From Cudoniella acicularis (taxonomy: Eukaryota; Ascomycota; Leotiomycetes; Helotiales; Helotiaceae): DNA of 64,000 bases. A model generated the notes under the pieces. It did no database searches, was not told the origin of the DNA, and worked only from the letters and a program-made list of their open reading frames with translations. Below, piece by piece: positions 23,337 to 35,333 of the stretch. The stretch is taken from assembly GCA_013054445.1 (NCBI GenBank), contig JAAMPI010000015.1, positions 35,668-99,667 on the forward strand, given 5' to 3'. The translations under genes and the position numbers were made by a program. Positions within the stretch are counted from its first letter, which is position 1. Each line of letters starts with the position of its first letter.

Positions 23337-24218
23337 AGCCGAAGACAAAATGCCGACCAATACTTGTTACACATAGCTCCCATTAAAAGGGATTTCTTTT
23401 GCCATGAAAATATGGATCACCAAACACAGAAAGAGGCGACAAATATTGCTATTTACGAAAAATACCCAAGTATTCGGGGTACATGCAGAATCACACTACA
23501 TATGGGGCAAAAGAGGAAGCGAGGCGAGCAAATTACAAACATTTGGCTCATGACATTGCTTGCATTTTGCAGGGATGGTTGCCGGGGGGGGGGCGCGTGG
23601 CTATTGCCGAATGAATTTGGGAGCATGATTGGGAAGAAGTTGAACTAAACTACTGGGTGGATGAAGTGGTATATGCTTATTATGGCTTTGAGAATTGGTT
23701 GGGTACGATAGGAGAGAGGAGAGCCATGTAATATAGCTTAGGCTTTGGCGCAAGCGGACTCGTACATAAATGCAAATAGGTGCAAAGCTGTCACAACCCC
23801 AATCTGCAATCAGTTATTTCCCCGACCCAATCATGTTCAGAGAGGACTTCATTCACGTTCCACACATGCTATCTCAGTACAACAAAACGGCAACTATCCA
23901 CCAATAAATGAAGTCAAACAGACGATCTCAGATCTGTCCACCACCAAAACAAATGCGCTGTTAAGTAACAGCCAAACGAAAGAGCGTTCCATACAGCTGG
24001 CCATTCAGAAAAAGACAAAGGGTATGGGCCTGGGGTATCGTATGCCAATTTGTAGCAAGTGCTGAATAAAACAAGAAAGAGGAGGCCAGGGGGTATTAAA
24101 TTTAATAACGTGTTAAGGATTTCTCCACACGGAAATTGTCAATACTAGAAAGATCGTGCTACATCGTTTCCAGAGGTATGGGGGTCGTCAGAGGTAGAGT
24201 CATTAGGTAGAATATGGT
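23337..24218. other. convergent intergenic region
   Basis: It lies between the stops of the Kar5-like gene and the coiled-coil gene. There is a G-run at 23583-23591. Frames at 23364-23648 and 23745-24065 lack any family character. Confidence 0.6.
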
Positions 24219-27200
24219 CTAGGCCTCAATGGGAGGAGAGACATCCGTGATGGACTCGAGAGATCTGTTGAGGAAAACATGAGTAAATTTACAGGAGTCA
24301 GAAGTGGAGGCTATAGATGGTTTTACCTTAAGTTATCCTTCTTCAAATCCTCATTCATCTGCTCTATTTGCTGTGCAGTAGCTCTAGCTTTCGCTAACTA
24401 TGATACAAGACTTGTTAGTGGTCATTCAAAAGAAGTGAAATGTGTCAACAAAAGGGAGGGTTCTCGGACCGATGCAAGTGCGGCTGATGAACTGTCACGC
24501 TCACCTTCCACTACTTCCGAGTCTGTTTCTGTGCTTGGCACAGGAGTGAAGTCCGACTCATCTGCATATTTGCTAGCGGCCAGACCGCCTTTAACGCTGG
24601 TTTGAGGTCTCGGAGATGAGAGAGCAGCGCTCTTGGTCTGAGAACATGAGCACACATGATATAGCTACATATCAAATTGGCGACATACCTCTGCTTCTGC
24701 CAGCTCTGCATCTTTAACTTTAAGATTGGCCTCTGCTTCCTTCAGTCGTGCATCCAGCTCTGCATTTTGTGCTTTTGAATTAGCCTCAGCTTCCTTCAGT
24801 CGTGCCTCCAAGTCTGCATTTTCTGCTTTTAGCTTGGCTTCTGTTTCTTTCATTTGTGCCTCCAAATTTGCGTTTTCGGTTTTTAGATTGGCCTCTGCTT
24901 CCTGAAATTTTGCCTCCAAGTCAGCATTTTGTGCCTTGAGCTGAGCTTCTAATTCCTGTAGTCTGGCTTCTGAATCCGCATCTTTGGCATTGAAATGCGC
25001 GTCTGCTTCGTTCAACTGTGCCTCTAGATCGGCGGCTTTCTTATTCGCCTCCTCGACTAACTGGCCCAAAGAATCATGTAGGTCTTGATAATCCGCTTTA
25101 GCAGTTTGAACTTGGGCCTCAAATTCGGACTTTTGCTCTTCCAAGTTAGCCTGTACCTTGTCGAGGGATGCTTTTGTGGCGAGATGTTCTTCGGTAGCTT
25201 TCGCCGACTCTTGTTGCGTAGTCATAAGAACTATTTGATGTTGGTCTTTCAATGTCTGCAATTCTTCGCGTAAAGCGTCAACCTCTGAGGTATCAGGCTT
25301 CTTGTTCTTAAGAGCATCCAGATCAGCCTCAGCAGATGCCTTGGACATCTTCTCAAGCGCCAAATCTTGCTTCAAAAGATCCATTTCAACCTGTGCTTCA
25401 CTCAAGGCCTCCTTGGTCTTGGCAAATGCGGCCTCCAGCTCACTTTGCGCAGCCTAGAGGAGGTCAGCTCGAAATTCTGATCACATCTGAGTTTTTAACG
25501 TACCTTGAGTTGTGCAGCATCTGATAAGGTAGCTGCTTGGCTCTTCTCGTGTTCCTTAGTAAGCAAAGTGATTGCCTCGAGGTGGCTGGCCTGGATTTGC
25601 TCTAATTCTGATGCGTGAGCGGCATGGCCAGCTGTTATTGCTCTGTCATGAGCCTCATCGAGATTCTTCGCATGAGCATCCTTTAGTTCCTCCAGTACAT
25701 GATTGTGTTGTGTCTGCGCAACATCAAGAGCAGCCACAGCGGCAGCCCGATCTTGTTTGACTTTCTCGAGTGCTTCAGCATGTGTTGCGGCTGCGTCACT
25801 GTGAGATTTGACCAATTCTTCATACTGCGTCTTGAGAGCCTCCAATTCTTCCTTGACCCCTGAATTTCCCTGAAGGGCCTCAATCTCGGCCTCAAAATCC
25901 TTGGTGACAGTCTCGAGTTCCAATTGGTGTTTTTCCTGCTCCTTCTGATGCTTTTCTTGCATCATCGAGATTTCTTTCACCTTTTCCTCAAGACTGCTCG
26001 AGGTGGCAGCAAGCTCTGCCTTGATCTTGTTGTGTAGCTCATCTTTGCCTTTACCTTCTTCATCAAAAGTATCCATCATCTTCTGAAGAGAAACCACTTG
26101 TTGCTTTGCTGTCGTCAATTCATCCTGTGCCAAAGCCAGAGCCTTTTCGTCTTCCTCGCTCTTAGCTTGGAGTGACTCGTACTTCTCGGACGCTGCTTTA
26201 AGTTCTTCTTGGGCCAAGAGCAATTGTTTCTGAGCTGCGTCGGATTTTGAAAGGAGTGCCTCGTAATTTTGTGTTGACTCGGCTAGTAATTGTGAGTCCG
26301 TCTCACTCTTCGCCGTCAGAGCAGATAGCTCCTCCTCAAGTTTCAACAATGCAGCCTTTGACCCAATGGCGTGATTTTCAATGATTTCTTTATGCGATGC
26401 CTCCAATGTTGCCTGGGCAACAGACGCTTCCTCGATCTGCTTTTGAAGTTCGCTCTTAGTAATCTCATGCTTCTCAGACAATTCTGCGACTTGCTTCTCA
26501 TAAGCAGATGTAGCTTCTGTGCTTCCTTTGGCCACTTCTTCCGAGTGTGCAAGCTTCAAAGTATCTAGAGCTGCATTGTGATCATCCTCCAGCGACTTCT
26601 TTAGTTCACCGAGGGCACTCTCGTGCTCAGATTTCAAGGCTTCCAGCTTGGCCTTTCCTGCATCTAGCTGGGTTCTCAGTGTAGTGACCTCTGCCTCCTT
26701 TTCGGTAGCTGCAGAGGTAGCAGCGATACTGACAGCTTTGGCTTCAGATAATTCGGCATTAAGGGCTTCCAGCGAGGAGGCATAGTCTGCTTTGATATTC
26801 TCGAGCGCGGAAGCGTGTTCGGCCTTTAAATTCTCCAGTGCCTCTGCGGCTTCTGTAGCCGCCTTCGCTGTTGCAGCTTCTCGGGTCTCATCAATAGCCT
26901 TCAGTGATGATTCCTGGGCTGCGGTTTTGGCGGCTTCCGCCTCTGCCAATTGCGACTGTAGTTCTTCACCGTCGGCCTTATATTTAGCGTGGAGCTTTTC
27001 AACCATCTCGGTGTGTTCTGAGCGAATGTTTCCTTCCGCCTCAAGGACCTTGCGAGCCTGTTCTTCGGCCTCTTTCCCGAGCTCAACCAACGTCTTCTGG
27101 GATGAGGCGAGCTCTTTTTGTAGTTCGTCAACCTTTGCTTCACTCTCATCAAACTTTGCCTTGAGTTGTTCTAGTTCTTTTGAGGACGTAGTTGCCGTGG

Positions 27201-27947
27201 CTTGAGTCGTTGGCCGAGAAGGTGCCTTCGAGTGCTCGGTGATCCTGCAATAGTTGAAAGCCTCTTTTTGGCATCGGAAACCGGTCCAGAGGTTGCTGGC
27301 TTGCTGATGGGAACTGATCTGCTCGCTGTCATGCTCGAGCTTCCTGCGGCTCTTGATGTGGTAGCACTGGGCGCTGCGGATTTGACAGCTGCTTTTGGAC
27401 TAGATGAACTGATGGAGGTAGCAGCCTTTCGTGCAGTGGTGGTAGTAGAAGTAGTGCTCCCCCTCTTTTCTGCAAGAGACTCCGATTTCCCAGGAGAATG
27501 GTTGGCCCCCGAAGGAGCCAGGGAAGTTCTTCGTGCTGGGCCCGACAACGGCTTCTTTTTCTCATCCCCCGAACCACCAATTGAGACCTGAGACCTATGT
27601 CCGGCACTTGCAGATGTTGGAGCGGTTGCGCTGGTCGGTTTTCGCACCGCAGAGCCGGGCACGGAACGAAGAGGAGGTTTGCTCAGTCCACCAGTTGTTC
27701 GAGTAGCAGATGATGCAGTAGGCTTTGTCGCAGACGACGATGGGGTTGGACGCTTCGCCGCGGCGATTCCAGCACGCTTTGGCGGAACATTTTCCTTCTT
27801 TACACCATTTGTAGCTTCCTTGTGGGCTGATTCCTTGTCCGTCTCCGTTTCAACTTCTGATACTCCCCCAACATTCTCCTCGCTGGACAGAACATCGGTT
27901 GGAGCGTCGTCCTGGGGAGGGGCAACTGGAACTTCGACTTCGGCCAT
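24219..27947 (-). CDS. long alpha-helical (coiled-coil) protein of unknown function
   Basis: Proposed exons are 27947-25504, 25453-24689, 24637-about 24515, 24397-24327 and 24264-24219, about 1149 residues. The N-terminal 250 residues (MAEVEVPVAPPQDD...) are Ser/Thr/Ala/Pro/Lys-rich and basic, like microtubule- or nucleic-acid-binding tails. The remaining 850 are almost continuous charged helix rich in Ala, Glu, Lys and Gln, ending in six 18-residue repeats and a short tail (SLESITDVSPPIEA). Two points are uncertain. Near 27221-27232 one base is missing between STRR and APSRPTTQAT, which breaks the frame. The exon ending near 24515 needs a weak GTAGTG donor; the better GTGAGC at 24504 does not keep phase. 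A cytoskeletal or tethering role is possible but not shown. Confidence 0.75.
24689..25012 (-). repeat. six tandem 18-residue (54-bp) helical repeats
   Basis: Consecutive units read NEADAHFNAKDADSEARL, QELEAQLKAQNADLEAKF, QEAEANLKTENANLEAQM, KETEAKLKAENADLEARL, KEAEANSKAQNAELDARL and KEAEANLKVKDAELAEAE. They fill the 3' end of an exon exactly up to its donor site. Eighteen residues are five turns of a plain alpha helix. Confidence 0.9.
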
Positions 27948-29275
27948 ATTGCGGTCTTGTGCGGAGGCTGGTTGGACAACTGTTGCAGACTTCAAAGTAC
28001 CTCGGGGATTTAAACTGATAAAAAAAAATCAATTAGTCTTGTTTTGATGGAATTGGTTTGAGACCAGCTGCTGCGATCTGGGACCTGCAGACCCAATCCG
28101 CCATGATGCGCGACACGTCACGAAGGATCGATCAATAGATCTCCCAATACCATCACGCGCTACCAGCGTCGATATTTCCGGCCTGAAAATGACCACACAT
28201 CTCTCACAAGATCCACAACTTACACCGTGATGCTCCAAACTGCTCTACACCGCCTGATATTTGACTGGTCGTTGCGCTCTGTCGAGTGGATTAAATACGC
28301 GACTGGCGGTGTTCCTGGACCGTGGAACGTTGGAAAGGTGTTGATACAGGCGTAAAATACAGGTTGACCCCGTTTCTACCACCACTAAAGTCTCGTTTGG
28401 TCGGCTTTATCGAGGCGTATCAGAATAGCGATCACGATGCCGAGAAGAAAGCAGATCAATGCTGCGAGGAGGGACAAGGAAGAAGGTTGTCAGTGAGCTG
28501 GCGCGGAGGGGATCTCGCTCTCGTTTCTCAGGGGAGGTGCTGCTAAAAATTTAGCGAATAGCATCCCAAAGTATGCGCCTTTCCACTCTTGAAAGCTGCC
28601 TAGCCGGACCCTGCAGGGTCCTAGGGGCCGGGGGACTTGCTTTTTGCTAACAGCCATATCATGAGAAACGGGTCTGTGTTTCAACGAGCTCGGGGAGAAA
28701 AGGAAGGAAATAGAGTTAATTATTTTTACTCTGTGCCTGTTATTACTCTCTATGTGGTGTCACTGTGTCAATGAGACACATGCTAAATTTTTAATAATGC
28801 AGAAAATCCCAAAAGGTTCTCCCACTTCCATGTGCCATAAAAGGTAATCTTTAATCCGACGTTGGTGATGTGCCGGAGGCGGCGGATATCTTAACCATGT
28901 TGAAGAGCTCAGGCCCTGTCCGAACAAAATGAGAGGAGCACCCTACGTCAGGTGCCTTGATCGGCCAAATCTCTCATCGTATATTCGTAAGTACTTTTTC
29001 GACAACAAGGACAAAGAAGCATCCTAGAACGAGCCAAGGAAGCTTTATAAAAGCTTGATTATATTTTGCAAAAGTGTAACATTGCGAGATGTCTCTTCTG
29101 GTTATCACTGTGGTAGTTCCCTCCAACAAAACTCCTATGCCAGAGTCTAAAGTATACCAAATCCCAAACGCCGCCTTGCTGTGCACCACATCCTGTTCGC
29201 CATGCAAATCCAAGTAATCTACAGTCATCTCATCGTTCATAGCTCTTGTTATCGCTTTCTCCCCTAGACGAATTC
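27948..29275. other. intergenic region with a 16-bp perfect palindrome
   Basis: It holds the 5' flank of the helical protein gene and the 3' flank of the glucanase gene. No coding frame is convincing. GGACCCTGCAGGGTCC at 28606-28621 is a perfect palindrome. The stretch 28700-28860 is AT-rich. Confidence 0.6.
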
Positions 29276-31354
29276 TCAATAAGTTTCAGGTAGCCCCGAA
29301 AAACTTGGAACAGTTTGAGAGCAATTGAAGCTGCGTGCGTAGGCCTTTTCAGGCAAAATACCTGCTTGGAGCCCCAGTTGATAACTCCACTGCGTGGCAT
29401 CTTCCGTTTTCCAGGTCCAGTAGAACCACCCCCATCCTTTCTCGAAACTCGCCATCTGTGCTTCCGCAAACATTTGAAGAAACTGCTTATAGGTAGTACT
29501 GTACGTGCTTGGGTCCGCATTCGCACTTGTACAGGAGCAGGCTGAATTTTGTGTTGGGCAATCAGGAGATAGAACTTCTGTTGAAGAGTCTCCAGAGTCA
29601 AAGGTTCCTTCCCATCGATTACCCATGCCAACATTATTGAGGTTCGTTGCACAGTCAGTATCTGCTTGGGACCATTCGGCGAAGATAGTTGGACCAAATC
29701 CAGTTGAAACGCTCATACTTTGCTCAGCCTGTTCTGTCCACCCGGTACAAGCATAGTTGACTTTCGTTGTGTGATTGTAAACAATCTGGCCAGAGTTGAA
29801 GATAACATATTGGTGAGCATCAAGAACTAGACCATTGTAGCCTGTAAGTTTTCCTTGCCAATTTGCAAGTCCTTCGAAGCCATCTCCAAACACCACATAT
29901 GCGTTTATTCCATTATTCCGAACAAGGCTGTATGCGCTCGCGGTCCAATTAAGTACATCGGATGCTTGGAGGGCTGTCATTTTAGGTTCATTCACCAACC
30001 CGTAAAAAGAAACAATATTTTTGTATCGATCTTGAGCGAAAAACTTCGACAATTGGTCGTGAAGAGCCAGAGACCGCTGGGCATTCAAAGTTCCATCCGT
30101 ACCATTCAACCACCCAATTGACCCCTGACGTCCGCTGTGATTCCATCCATTTTGGCTACCTGGCAGCCCATGGACATCTAAATTAATCCGAAGACCATGC
30201 TTCCTTGCCCACTCAATCCCCCTTAAGAGGTAGCGCCAGGAAGTACGGTAAATATATGGGTCACCATCATATGTGACCACTGCCCAGTACGAGAAAGGTA
30301 TTCGAACATGGTCAAGCCCAGCAGCCGCAATGTCGATGAAGGTTTGCTCACTCACAAAAGTGGCGTAGTGCTGTTCGAGCGTGGATTTAGCTTGCGACCC
30401 TAGGAACGTTGTAAGGGTCCATTCATCAATAACGCCTTGGTGATTGAATATGGACGGCGTGATAAAAGGTTCCAACGAGAGCCAGCCTCCAAGATTAACA
30501 CCACGGGCAGGACGGTCTGCATATGAGCCCCAGGCGGTCCCAATTGCTGGTACATTAGAGTTGGGACTTTGAGAGTCATCCCATGAGGAATTCAAACCCA
30601 TGATTGGAAGACCGCCAAATGTCTGGTTTGTGTAGGTGACATTAAAATCAGTGGTATCGTACCACGTGAAAGGATCAAGATCTGTGCCTCTAGCTGCTGT
30701 TGGTATATCGGATTCAGACATACCATTCAAATTTGAGTTTGATGGCTGTCCACTATTGCTTGCCGAAGAACTCGAGCTTGAGTTGGAACTACTCTTCTTC
30801 TTACTGACGACAACTGCCACAGCAATTATTATGATCAGAATGGCCACGGTTCCTCCAATGATTAGCCCTATAATTGCAATTAGCCCTATTAACAAAACAT
30901 GTCATAAGGATGTAATTATCAAATGTTCAAACCTACACAATCGCTTCCTCTTCCTCGTATGATCGTAATCTTCTTCATATCTATCTCCTCCGCGCAAGCC
31001 TTTCAGCTTCTGGCTTTTACCTTCTTCCAACAATGCTCCACTCACGACCCTCCGCTTTTTCCGTTTATGCTGTCTCCTATTTTTTTCCACCACAATTTTC
31101 TCGTCCGCCACTTCCCGATGCCTTTTTCTTCTTGTCTTTCTCGGTGTGGTTTCTTGCAGTCTGACCCTTTCTTGTTGATTCAGGAGGTTCAGCTTTGCGA
31201 GCGAATCTGCAGATAAAGCCTGGGAACTCGATTCGGAAGATGGGGCTTTATGAGAAGCTCTTCGCGGGCTTTCGCTGTACGAAGACCTTCGTTCATGGTG
31301 ATGGGGTTGATTCCGTTCTCTTCGTTTTCGACGTGGTGACTCTCGAGGAGCCAT
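29276..31354 (-). CDS. exgD: membrane-anchored glucan 1,3-beta-glucosidase, GH5 (ExgD type)
   Basis: Exons 31354-30937 and 30885-29276 encode 675 residues (51-bp intron, donor GTAGGT). It is a type II membrane protein: a basic Arg/Lys/Ser-rich cytoplasmic tail (MAPRESPRRKRRERNQ), one membrane segment (LIAIIGLIIGGTVAILIIII) split from the tail by the intron, a Ser-rich linker, then the exo-beta-1,3-glucanase domain. Domain marks are GVNLGGWLSLEPFITPS, HVRIPFSYWAV, INLDVHGLPGSQNGWNHSG, the acid/base Glu in FYGLVNEPKM and the nucleophile Glu in IFAEWSQADTD. Many N-x-S/T sites fit an extracellular domain. The expected role is cell-wall beta-1,3-glucan turnover at the plasma membrane. It is shorter than Aspergillus ExgD, mainly in the tail. 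Confidence 0.94.
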
Positions 31355-31704
31355 ATCATTCGTTGTCGCAATGCACGCGATGGGCTTTGGGTGATTCTTG
31401 AGCCTGGTTGTATTGATTATCTTCCAATTCTAATCAAAAACACAAGAAAAACTGTACATGATTGAAATGAAGCGCTGATGCGTGGCAGAATCTCCACTCC
31501 TAAACTTGTTTTTTGCTAGATTGTGAACAGCAGGTTGTCGAGGCAACAATCTCACGTGCGCGAAGCGATAAGCACTTTGATTCCGGCTAGAGAAGGTTAC
31601 AATCGGAAGCTGGTGCTTCGTCGTTCTGCTCTCCAACCCTTCAATGCGTTGCGCGTGGGAGCATGCTATTTTCTTCCATCTTGTTGTGCGACATTGTGTC
31701 AAGG
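31355..31704. promoter_or_regulatory. short divergent promoter, exgD / BCKDHB
   Basis: Only about 350 bp separate the two divergent start codons, so both core promoters must lie here. No specific site is assignable. Confidence 0.5.
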
Positions 31705-33022
31705 ATGAAGGTATCACACAGAATATGCTCGGGCGGACTGCTCGTCATCAGATCTCGAATCGTTAGCAACAACATTTCGATAGCAGCAACACAAAGGCCC
31801 CGCCTCTATTCAACACACCCTCCCAATGCACGACTCAATGTTCCCACCGACTTCTCCACCACCCCGCTTCTTGCACACAGGCCTCAGTCTGCTCTTCAGA
31901 ACCCCGAGTTGCCAGCCGAAGTACGTAGTGGTACGACGCAGCAGATGAACCTCTTCCAATCCATCAACGATGCCCTCTCCCTAGCTCTTGCGTCTGATGA
32001 TTCGGTCCTCCTCTTCGGTGAGGATGTAGCTTTTGGTGGCGTTTTCCGCTGCAGCATGAACCTTGCGGAGAAATATGGCGCAGAGAGGGTGTTCAATACT
32101 CCTTTGAGTGAACAGGGTATTGTTGGCTTTGCGGTAGGAGTTGCAGCGGAAGGCATGAAGCCCGTAGCAGAAATCCAATTTGCCGACTATGTTTACCCAG
32201 CCTTTGATCAATTGGTGAACGAAGCCGCCAAATGGCGCTACAAGGAGGGTAAAGGGGGGCGCCATGTTGGGGGTTTGACGATCAGAATGCCGTGTGGTGG
32301 CGTTGGCCACGGAGCATTGTGCGCTATTGAGTTTTATCACAATTCGGAAACGTGCTGATAACTTCTAGATACCACTCTCAATCCCCCGAGAGCTTATTTA
32401 CACACATTCCTGGCTTGACGGTCATAATTCCTAGATCTCCAATCCAAGCAAAGGGCTTGCTCCTCTCCGCTATTGCGAATAAGGATCCATGTGTTTTCAT
32501 GGAACCAAAGGCGCTGTACCGAGCTGCAGTTGAACAGGTTCCCACTGCATACTATACTCTACCTCTATCAAAAGCTGAAGTCCTAAAAGAAGGATCAGAC
32601 CTTACCATCGTGTCATATGGGCATCCCTTATACACATGCAATGCTGCAATCGAACAAGCCGAGAAAGATTTCGACATTAGTATAGAACTCATCGATCTTC
32701 GGACTGTCTACCCATGGGATAAGGAATGTGTGCTGAGAAGTGTCCAGAAGACTGGGAGATGTCTTGTGGTGCACGAGAGTATGGTAAATGCGGGAATTGG
32801 AGCGGAAGTTGCTGCAAGTATTCAGGAAGATAAAGAAACATTTCTGAGACTTGAAGCGCCTGTGATGAGGGTTGCTGGATGGAGCATTCACATGGGCTTA
32901 ATGTTTGAGAGATTTAACATCCCCGATGTTGCAAGTAGGTGTTGTGGAATCCCCTCTTCTGAATCTAGGACTAATAAATATTAGGAGTGTATGATACCAT
33001 TAAACGGACTGTTGAGTATTGA
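31705..33022 (+). CDS. BCKDHB: branched-chain 2-oxo acid dehydrogenase E1, beta subunit (mitochondrial)
   Basis: Exons 31705-32318, 32369-32934 and 32985-33022 encode 405 residues; the introns are 50 bp each. With the alpha subunit it decarboxylates the 2-oxo acids of Leu, Ile and Val using thiamine diphosphate in the mitochondrial matrix. The presequence is [20 protein letters not shown]...RPRLYST. The transketolase-like core shows [50 protein letters not shown] and [16 protein letters not shown], the last formed across intron 1. The C-terminal domain has [18 protein letters not shown] and ends [16 protein letters not shown], formed across intron 2, which agrees with the family end. An ATG at 31663 would add 14 residues before the presequence. 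Confidence 0.95.
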
Positions 33023-33474
33023 TACTTGGTTGAGCAGTAGTTTGATTTAGTCTTTTAAGGATACACTAAAAATAGATAGCAATATCTCAGTGAGCAAATC
33101 ATACATACACATCTAAATAGGCTGCTGCCAATACATCTCATTTTTTAACTTCTCACTGAGTATACATGTGGGAAAATGAAGTTTTTATTTCCTTAGATTT
33201 TAGAGTGACAACAAAGAAGTTTATTTGATAACTTTTCTTCAAAATTGGGCACGATATCTTTAGGACGTAAAATAACGTGGAAAACCGGAGAGACTATATC
33301 GGGGATCTTGATAGGTACTAGTCTTGGGGGCAAGCCACAACGCCAACCCAGCCACAATCGAGGGGTCGCTTCAGATCAACAGGTCTGTCTCATCCAAGAA
33401 TTCCACAACTGTCCAGCCAATATTTAAACCTTAGGCGGTAATCACCAAAGCTTCCTTGCTTTCAACCTTCCGCC
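33023..33474. other. intergenic region
   Basis: It holds the 3' flank of BCKDHB and the promoter of the capping protein gene. Nothing else is recognisable. Confidence 0.55.
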
Positions 33475-34598
33475 ATGACTTCGCAGCTGGCCACGGTCTC
33501 CGCTTTTGTGGAGGGAGCTCCTCCCGGAGAGGTAAGTTCAATGCCCTCTCAAAATTGAGCTGCCACTGACCTCGTACAGCTGGCGGACGTGATAGCAGGT
33601 CGGGACTTATGCGCAATGCAATATCCAAGACTAACACTGGACCATTAGATATCAAAGCTCTTACTATCGAAACTCCAAATATCGTCTCGCAACTCGGTCC
33701 CGCATTCGAGAAATACAACGAAGAACAGTTCGCGACCGTCAAACTGCCTGGAAGCAGCCAAAATGTTCGTACATATATGCAGGCGGAGTCCTGGGGGGGA
33801 AGATGCTGACAGCCAGTTGAAGGTCATAGTCAGTTCGCACAACTCTCTTGGTGATGGACGGTACTACGATGTCGAGAGCTCGTCCAGTTTTACTTTCAAC
33901 CACAGCACACAAGTAGGTTGGATTTGCGCGTATAAGGCGTGCCATGCTGACGAAATTAGAAAGCGAGTGCTGTTCAAAGCTATGTCCTGGAAAGCAGACA
34001 TGTAGATCTTGTGTGGGTCGTTCTTATATGATTTTCATTCTCGTTGGCTAATGGGCGTGACAGCAAATCTCTTTTAAAAAGCCTCGGTGCTCATGTTAAG
34101 GAACATTTCCCAAATGCCTCGTATGGTGTTTATCCTATTGAGAACGACTCGAGTATTGCGCTTCTCGTGGTTGCTAATAAGTACAGTCCGAACAACTTCT
34201 GGTGAGGCTGTTTGCATATAGCAAAGATTTCTAGGCTGATGACCACTAGGAACGGGCGTTGGCGCTCACTCTATATTTTCTCTCCATCTTCGTCGTTTCT
34301 TACCGGTAGCATGAAGGTCGATGTTCATTACTACGAAGATGGTAATGTCCGGCTCTTAACCACAAAGCCAGTCTCGGCGTCAATATCATCAGCATCCGCA
34401 ACCTCCATTATAAGAGAGATCACTGTTGCGGAGAAGAAATATCAAGAGGAAGTCAATAAGGGCTTTAACAACCTGAGCGAAGGAGCATTCAAGGGCCTAC
34501 GGAGACAGCTACCAATTACGAGACAGAAGATCGAGTGGGACAAGATTGCGGGGTACAGGCTTGGTCAAGACATAGGCGGAGGGAGCTCGAAGAGATAG
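33475..34598 (+). CDS. CAP1: F-actin-capping protein subunit alpha
   Basis: Seven exons join in phase: 33475-33531, 33580-33598, 33649-33764, 33817-33912, 33960-34012, 34064-34201 and 34250-34598, giving 275 residues, the normal family length. One exon is only 19 bp. It caps actin filament barbed ends as a dimer with the beta subunit, in cortical actin patches. Diagnostic stretches are SAFVEGAPPGELADVIADIK at the N-terminus, YGVYPIENDSSIALLVVANK, SPNNFWNGRW, VDVHYYEDGNVRL and, at the tail, FKGLRRQLPITRQKIEWDK and GYRLGQDIGGG. Intron 3 uses the second of two nearby AGs (33815-33816) to keep phase. Confidence 0.95.
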
Positions 34599-35333
34599 GC
34601 CCACAGTGATGCACCTTTCCAACACACAAATGCATTACAGGATTATGGCACTGGTCGCTGTGATAGTTTGACAACACTTTGATGACAGTTGAATACTATG
34701 TGCCTAGTCTGGAAGGTGCCCGAGATGTGCCCATGCCACCCCTTGTTTGCATTTGCTGTATCCGGGCCAATTTTTCCAAGTTCAAATGTAGCTGCTATGC
34801 AGCTATCATGCGATTAGGAACCATTCCCCCAATTTGGAGCACACCGTTTGTGCGTTCCACACTGCCTAAGTACTCATGAAGAGCAGACCCACCGGAGGTA
34901 TCGGCCGCCTTTGCAACACCCGCACCTGTCTTGGTACGACTAATAAGTACCCTGTAAATCGCAAGCTTTCGTACCTAATTACTAGCCAATCAAAACTGCT
35001 GCCGTTTGCTGACCGCCTCGCTCTCTCATCACTCTCTCATCGCTCACCCGAAGCCGTTTAGCTCCTCGGCATCAGGTGCTAGCGTCGCAATCGGACAGAA
35101 AGTTCGGGAAATCCAAATAATTTGACTATCTGCGAGTTGTCCACCAACAATCAACAAGCTAAACCCGACTCTCTCCAGCTGTCCAAAATAACCGGCCACA
35201 TCTCAGTCCCTCCCACCGAACTTCGCTCCCCTATTCTCCATCGAATCCATCAGCAAACACATCGATCCAGGCACGAGATCGGCTCCGGGCACACCGTGTT
35301 GTTTCAGGAGATAAAGGACAAAATATCATCAAC
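34599..35333. other. intergenic region and cytochrome b5 promoter
   Basis: No gene is seen in about 0.7 kb. A CCAAT box (34986-34990) and CT-rich blocks near 35015-35050 could belong to the cytochrome b5 promoter. Confidence 0.5.

Noticed and set aside
26792..28047. Plus-strand Ser/Val/Ala-rich frames opposite the helical protein
   Set aside because: Shadow frames created by the repetitive Ala/Glu/Lys coding sequence.
30886..30933. GTTTGA donor at 30932 for the glucanase intron
   Set aside because: It does not keep phase with the membrane segment, whereas GTAGGT at 30936 does.
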